A stretch of 64,000 nt of DNA from Flavobacterium sp. SH_e (GTDB lineage Bacteria > Bacteroidota > Bacteroidia > Flavobacteriales > Flavobacteriaceae). The translations under genes and the position numbers were made by a program. Positions 60,384-64,000 of the stretch are shown here, in pieces. The notes beneath the pieces are model-generated. The model saw only the letters and a program-made list of their open reading frames with translations, was not told where the DNA came from and searched no databases. The stretch spans positions 178,028 to 242,027 of the forward strand of contig NZ_JAOVZN010000002.1 of NCBI RefSeq assembly GCF_025717045.1, read 5' to 3'. Each line of letters starts with the position of its first letter. The stretch's first letter is position 1.

Positions 60384-61748
60384 ATGTTTGATAATTTAAG
60401 TGATAAGTTAGATAAAGCGTTCCATATATTAAAAGGACACGGTAAAATTACAGAAGTAAACGTAGCCGATACCTTAAAAGAAGTTCGTCGTGCGTTGCTT
60501 GATGCCGATGTTAACTTTAAAATTGCTAAAGATTTTACTGCTAGAGTAAAAGACAAAGCAATTGGTCAGGACGTACTTACAACATTACAGCCAGGACAAT
60601 TATTAGTAAAACTGGTAAAAGATGAGTTGACAGAATTAATGGGTGGAGATGTTGCTGGTGTGAACCTTTCAGGAAATCCAACAGTTATTTTGATGTCAGG
60701 ACTTCAAGGTTCTGGTAAAACAACTTTCTCAGGAAAATTAGCAAACTTCTTAAAAACGAAGAAAAATAAAAAACCACTTCTTGTAGCATGTGATATCTAC
60801 CGTCCAGCGGCGATTAATCAGCTTCATGTTGTTGGAGACCAAATAGGTGTTGAGGTTTACTCAGAACCAGAAAATAAAAATCCTGTAGAAATTGCTCAAA
60901 ACGCAATTAAACATGCAAAAGCAAACGGATTTAATGTTGTTATCGTCGATACAGCAGGGCGTTTAGCAGTAGATCAGGAAATGATGGATGAAATTGCACG
61001 TGTTCATAAAGCAATTCAACCACAAGAAACATTGTTCGTTGTAGACTCTATGACAGGACAAGATGCTGTAAATACAGCAAAAGCTTTCAACGATATCTTG
61101 AATTTTGATGGAGTTATCTTAACGAAATTAGATGGTGATACTCGTGGTGGAGCAGCGCTTTCGATTAAATCGATTGTAAACAAACCAATAAAATTTGTTG
61201 GTACTGGAGAAAAAATGGAAGCAATTGACGTTTTCTATCCAGAACGTATGGCAGAGCGTATCTTAGGAATGGGAGACGTTGTGTCTCTTGTTGAAAGAGC
61301 TCAAGAACAATTTGACGAAGAAGAAGCAAGAAAACTTCAAAAGAAAATCGCGAAAAACGAATTCGGTTTTGACGATTTCTTAACGCAAATTCAGCAAGTG
61401 AAAAAAATGGGTAATATGAAGGACTTGGTTGGAATGATACCAGGAGCTTCAAAAGCCATGAAAGATGTAGAAATCGAAGATGATGCTTTCAAACATATCG
61501 AAGCGATCATTTATTCGATGACCCCTGGAGAAAGAAGCAAACCAGCGATTATCGACGTAAAAAGAAAAGCCAGAATCGCAAAAGGTTCGGGAACTAAAGT
61601 CGAGCAGGTAAATCAGCTGATGAAGCAGTTTGACCAAATGAGCAAGATGATGAAGATGATGCAAGGCCCAGGCGGAAAAAATCTGATGAAAATGATGGGA
61701 GGTATGAAAGGGATGCCGGGTGGTATGCCAGGAGGAATGCCGAGATAA
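60384..61748 (+). CDS. ffh: Signal recognition particle protein Ffh (SRP54)
   Basis: 454 residues. N domain about 1-95, GTPase G domain with G1 GLQGSGKT (106-113), DTAGRLAVD (G3), TKLDGDTRGGAA (G4/closing loop) and the C-terminal methionine-rich M domain from about 325, whose end is extremely Met/Gly-rich (MMKMMQGPGGKNLMKMMGG then repeated GMPGG). It binds signal sequences and 4.5S RNA and delivers ribosomes to FtsY. Own promoter. folD follows after 141 nt with no exact promoter box, so they may be cotranscribed. Confidence 0.96.
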   Translation: MFDNLSDKLDKAFHILKGHGKITEVNVADTLKEVRRALLDADVNFKIAKDFTARVKDKAIGQDVLTTLQPGQLLVKLVKDELTELMGGDVAGVNLSGNPTVILMSGLQGSGKTTFSGKLANFLKTKKNKKPLLVACDIYRPAAINQLHVVGDQIGVEVYSEPENKNPVEIAQNAIKHAKANGFNVVIVDTAGRLAVDQEMMDEIARVHKAIQPQETLFVVDSMTGQDAVNTAKAFNDILNFDGVILTKLDGDTRGGAALSIKSIVNKPIKFVGTGEKMEAIDVFYPERMAERILGMGDVVSLVERAQEQFDEEEARKLQKKIAKNEFGFDDFLTQIQQVKKMGNMKDLVGMIPGASKAMKDVEIEDDAFKHIEAIIYSMTPGERSKPAIIDVKRKARIAKGSGTKVEQVNQLMKQFDQMSKMMKMMQGPGGKNLMKMMGGMKGMPGGMPGGMPR

Positions 61749-61757
61749 TAAAATTAA

Positions 61758-61882
61758 AAGTTTCAAGTTTCAGGTTTCAAGTTATGAAACAGAAGTTTGA
61801 AACTTTTTTCAATAAATAAATTGAGTTTCGTTTTCAACTTGAAACATGAAACATGAAACAAAAAAAACTTTAAACCTGAAAC
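61758..61882. repeat. Cluster of GTTTCA/TGAAAC repeats between ffh and folD
   Basis: AAGTTTCAAGTTTCAGGTTTCAAG-type iterations on the left and TGAAACATGAAACATGAAAC on the right can pair in several registers, e.g. GTTTCAGGTTT (61767-61777) with AAACCTGAAAC (61872-61882), 11 bp perfect. Low-complexity intergenic repeat, possibly an RNA hairpin. Confidence 0.65.
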
Positions 61883-61889
61883 AAAAACA

Positions 61890-62777
61890 ATGCAGCTACT
61901 AGACGGTAAAAAAACATCTAACGACATTAAAAACGAAATTGCAGCCGAAGTTCAATCTATAAAAGCAGCTGGAGGAAAAGTGCCTCATTTAGCAGCAGTT
62001 TTAGTGGGTAATAACGGAGCAAGTTTAACTTACGTAGGAAGTAAAGTAAAATCATGCCAAGAAATTGGATTTGATTCAACTTTAGTTGCTTTACCAGAAA
62101 CCATTACAGAAGACGAATTATTGGCTAAGATTAAAGAATTGAACGAAGATGATAACCTTGACGGATATATCGTTCAGTTGCCTTTGCCAAAACATATCGA
62201 TGAGCAGAAGATTTTATTAGCAATCGATCCTGATAAAGACGTTGACGGATTCCACCCAACAAACTTTGGAAGAATGGCTTTGGAGATGGAAAGTTTTATT
62301 CCAGCAACTCCATTCGGGATTATGGAATTATTAGAGCGTTACAAAGTTGAAACATCAGGAAAACATACAGTAGTGATTGGAAGAAGCCACATCGTTGGAC
62401 GTCCGATGAGTATTTTAATGAGCCGTAAAGGAAATCCGGGAGATTCTACGGTTACATTAACGCACAGCCGTACTAAAGATTTAGCGGAATTTACTAAAAA
62501 TGCAGATATCATTATTACAGCTTTAGGAGTTCCAGAATTCTTAAAAGCAGATATGGTAAAAGAAGGAGTAACGGTTATCGACGTTGGAATTACGCGTGTA
62601 GAAGATGCATCAAACGCAAAAGGATATGTGATCAAAGGTGACGTTGATTTTGACGGAGTAAGTAAAAAAGCATCGTTCATTACGCCTGTTCCGGGTGGAG
62701 TAGGACCAATGACAATTGCAATGTTACTTAAAAATACGCTTTTAGCAAGAAAAATGAGAAGCGCAAGAAATCAATAA
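61890..62777 (+). CDS. folD: Bifunctional methylenetetrahydrofolate dehydrogenase / methenyltetrahydrofolate cyclohydrolase
   Basis: 295 residues, complete. Active-site residues lie in [18 protein letters not shown] (Tyr and Lys of the YxxxK motif), [14 protein letters not shown] and [16 protein letters not shown]; the NAD(P) motif is [17 protein letters not shown], and [20 protein letters not shown] closes the chain. It makes 10-formyl-THF via 5,10-methenyl-THF for purine and fMet synthesis. It lies downstream of ffh and is terminated by a hairpin. Confidence 0.96.
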   Translation: MQLLDGKKTSNDIKNEIAAEVQSIKAAGGKVPHLAAVLVGNNGASLTYVGSKVKSCQEIGFDSTLVALPETITEDELLAKIKELNEDDNLDGYIVQLPLPKHIDEQKILLAIDPDKDVDGFHPTNFGRMALEMESFIPATPFGIMELLERYKVETSGKHTVVIGRSHIVGRPMSILMSRKGNPGDSTVTLTHSRTKDLAEFTKNADIIITALGVPEFLKADMVKEGVTVIDVGITRVEDASNAKGYVIKGDVDFDGVSKKASFITPVPGGVGPMTIAMLLKNTLLARKMRSARNQ

Positions 62778-62797
62778 TTTCTTCCTGAAAAATATTC

Positions 62798-62823
62798 AAA
62801 ACCCGTTCAAACGAACGGGTTTT
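62798..62823 (+). terminator. Terminator of folD
   Basis: A perfect 11-bp stem (62798-62808 with 62813-62823, AAAACCCGTTC), 4-nt loop. Confidence 0.85.
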
Positions 62824-62878
62824 GTTGTTTTTAATATATAATTAATAGTTTAAAGTTTCGGTTCTTAAAAATAAAGGA

Positions 62879-62886
62879 TACTTTTG
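62879..62886 (+). promoter_or_regulatory. -7 promoter element of the corA transcript
   Basis: TACTTTTG, an exact TAnnTTTG match, with TTTC about 19 nt upstream in place of TTTG. The transcript would include the leader ORF at 62915. Confidence 0.5.
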
Positions 62887-62914
62887 CACCACTTAAAAAA
62901 ACACACTTCTCCAA

Positions 62915-62950
62915 ATGGACGATTATTATTATTCGTTAGTATTAAATTAA
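62915..62950 (+). CDS. Putative 11-residue leader peptide upstream of corA
   Basis: ATG-initiated, 11 codons, MDDYYYSLVLN, with three consecutive TAT (Tyr) codons. Its stop codon TAA (62948-62950) directly abuts a hairpin (62951-62977, GCAGCTTTTGAAA with TTTCAAAATGCTGC, one bulge) in the leader before corA. It lies 22 nt after the hypothetical transcript start. The arrangement is like amino-acid or ion-sensing leader peptides, but translation is unproven. Confidence 0.4.
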   Translation: MDDYYYSLVLN

Positions 62951-62977
62951 GCAGCTTTTGAAATTTCAAAATGCTGC
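62951..62977 (+). promoter_or_regulatory. Leader hairpin upstream of corA
   Basis: Near-perfect 13-bp hairpin with one bulged base and a minimal loop, immediately after the leader-peptide stop codon and 22 nt before the corA ATG. No T run follows, so it could act on translation or RNA stability more than on intrinsic termination. Confidence 0.45.
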
Positions 62978-62998
62978 GTTAAAAACCTGTATTTTGAA

Positions 62999-63925
62999 AT
63001 GAAAGCCTTTTACACAAACAAAAACGGATTAGTAGAAATCCAAAAATGGACTTCAAATTGCTGGATTCACATCGAATCTCCAACAGAATCAGATAAAAAT
63101 TACTTATTAGAAGAACTTCAGATTCCTGAAGCTTTTTACAATGATATCGAAGATATCGACGAAAGACCTCGTATCGAAATCGAAGACGGATGGACCTTGA
63201 TTATTATGCGAATTCCTATAAAAAGTGGCGATATCAAAATTCCTTTTCATACCGTTCCTCTCGGAATCATTTTTAAAGATGATATCTGCGTTACCATCAG
63301 TTTTTATAAAACAGAAATCATAAAAGATTTTGTGGCTTATTCGCAGCGCAAAAACATTGAAATAGAAGATAATTTTAATTTAGTGTTGAGGTTACTTTTG
63401 TCTTCAAGCGTTTGGTATTTGAAATATCTAAAACAAATCAATCATAAAATAAAACTGGCAGAAGATAATTTAGAGAAATCAATCAAAAATGAAGAATTGC
63501 AGGCCTTGCTTCAAATCGAAAAATGTTTTGTATTCTTCATCACTTCTTTAAAAGCAAATGATGTTTTATTTCAAAGAATTAAAAATCTAAAAGCGCACAA
63601 AGCCAGTTATGATCCAGAATTACTGGAAGATGTCGAAATCGAGTTAAATCAGGCACAAGATACGGCCAACATTTACAACAACATCTTAACCGGAATGATG
63701 GACGCATACGCATCTGTAATCTCAAATAATATGAACAATATTATGAAGCAGATGACTTCGATTTCCATCATTTTAATGATCCCGACATTAATTGCCAGTT
63801 TGTACGGAATGAACGTACCAAACGGTCTGGAAGAAAGCAAATACGGAATCTGGATTTTACTTTTAATTTCAATTATTCTATCCTCTTTTGGCGTGTTTTT
63901 ATTCAAACGCAGAAGATGGTTCTAA
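62999..63925 (+). CDS. corA: CorA-family magnesium/divalent cation transporter
   Basis: 308 residues. A cytosolic alpha/beta domain (about 1-240) with a long helix bundle precedes two C-terminal transmembrane helices. The signature YGMNVPNG (GMN at 270-272) sits at the end of TM1, and the basic tail FKRRRWF follows TM2. CorA channels are pentamers that import Mg2+ (or Co2+/Ni2+/Zn2+ in some members). The leader carries a short ORF and hairpin, discussed separately. A weak G-U-containing hairpin terminates the gene. Confidence 0.92.
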   Translation: MKAFYTNKNGLVEIQKWTSNCWIHIESPTESDKNYLLEELQIPEAFYNDIEDIDERPRIEIEDGWTLIIMRIPIKSGDIKIPFHTVPLGIIFKDDICVTISFYKTEIIKDFVAYSQRKNIEIEDNFNLVLRLLLSSSVWYLKYLKQINHKIKLAEDNLEKSIKNEELQALLQIEKCFVFFITSLKANDVLFQRIKNLKAHKASYDPELLEDVEIELNQAQDTANIYNNILTGMMDAYASVISNNMNNIMKQMTSISIILMIPTLIASLYGMNVPNGLEESKYGIWILLLISIILSSFGVFLFKRRRWF

Positions 63926-63931
63926 AATAAG

Positions 63932-63959
63932 AAAAGCCTGTTCGTTAGAATGGGCTTTT
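63932..63959 (+). terminator. Terminator of corA
   Basis: AAAAGCCTGTTC (63932-63943) with GAATGGGCTTTT (63948-63959), two G-U pairs, T-rich 3' side. The last 40 nt of the window show no further feature. Confidence 0.7.
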
Positions 63960-64000
63960 TCGTTTAATAATTTGGGCGTGACCGTACCGAGATAAGAAGG

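Noticed and set aside
61449..61766. Minus-strand His-rich open frame opposite the end of ffh
   Set aside because: Artefact of the Met/Gly-rich M domain codons read in reverse (CAT/CCC runs).
61758..61882. GTTTCA/TGAAAC repeats as a CRISPR array
   Set aside because: The iterations are 6-12 nt with no unique spacers of constant length and no cas genes; they form simple inverted repeats.

Overview
The window is a chromosomal segment from an AT-rich member of the Bacteroidetes, most likely a Flavobacterium. The signs are SusC/SusD-type and other TonB-dependent receptors, many lipoproteins and Sec-exported proteins, a PorV/PorQ-family barrel protein, HmuY-type haem uptake, and promoters fitting the Flavobacteriaceae consensus (TTG, about 17-23 nt, then TAnnTTTG) instead of -35/-10 boxes. 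Shine-Dalgarno sequences are weak or absent. I see no rRNA, CRISPR array, insertion sequence or phage.

Layout. 1-9.4 kb is envelope housekeeping: an Lnb/DUF4105 protein (cut by the window edge), a PorV/PorQ-like barrel, phosphatidylserine synthase, a membrane-anchored GH25 lysozyme, lptB, a kdsD-tatC-AhpD-like operon and recQ. 9.4-14.7 kb is accessory: a nested palindrome, an FAD oxidoreductase, two tandem SMI1/KNR4 (SUKH) genes separated by a 38-bp exact copy of the oxidoreductase 3' end, and two poorly known genes. 14.7-22.5 kb holds a quinone-oxidoreductase-like enzyme, a cupin, aminopeptidase P, a META lipoprotein, an ECF42-type sigma factor with its YCII partner, an AhpD-like protein that seems to lack a standard start codon, and exported msrB-msrA. 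22.7-25.5 kb has idi, a PTPS/QueD-family gene, a PrxQ peroxiredoxin and manA. Two identical tRNA-Thr(TGT) genes follow, each with its own promoter and terminator. 26-33.3 kb contains small membrane proteins and lipoproteins, a patatin-like phospholipase, htpG and an OmpA-family lipoprotein.

33.3-36 kb is the most unusual region. A cysteine-rich HExxH metalloprotease-like lipoprotein is followed by three tandem paralogues of a small exported protein. The copies differ in the length of one poly-A tract (7, 8 and 6), so only the first is in frame. This looks like a phase-variable or decaying effector/inhibitor array.

36-52 kb has an orphan ABC ATPase, an S9 peptidase, fabH, cutC, an outer-membrane barrel protein, argS and a SusC/SusD pair with no polysaccharide enzymes nearby. 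51.5-55.2 kb is a haem-uptake divergon (DUF6607 against TonB receptor plus HmuY). 55.5-60 kb is a three-gene envelope O-acylation operon (SGNH, SGNH with an inserted LysM, MBOAT). The window ends with ffh, folD and a corA gene preceded by a short Tyr-rich leader ORF that abuts a hairpin.

Gene starts were chosen by signal peptides, family N-termini and promoter positions. All functional calls rest on motifs read by eye; no database search was run.
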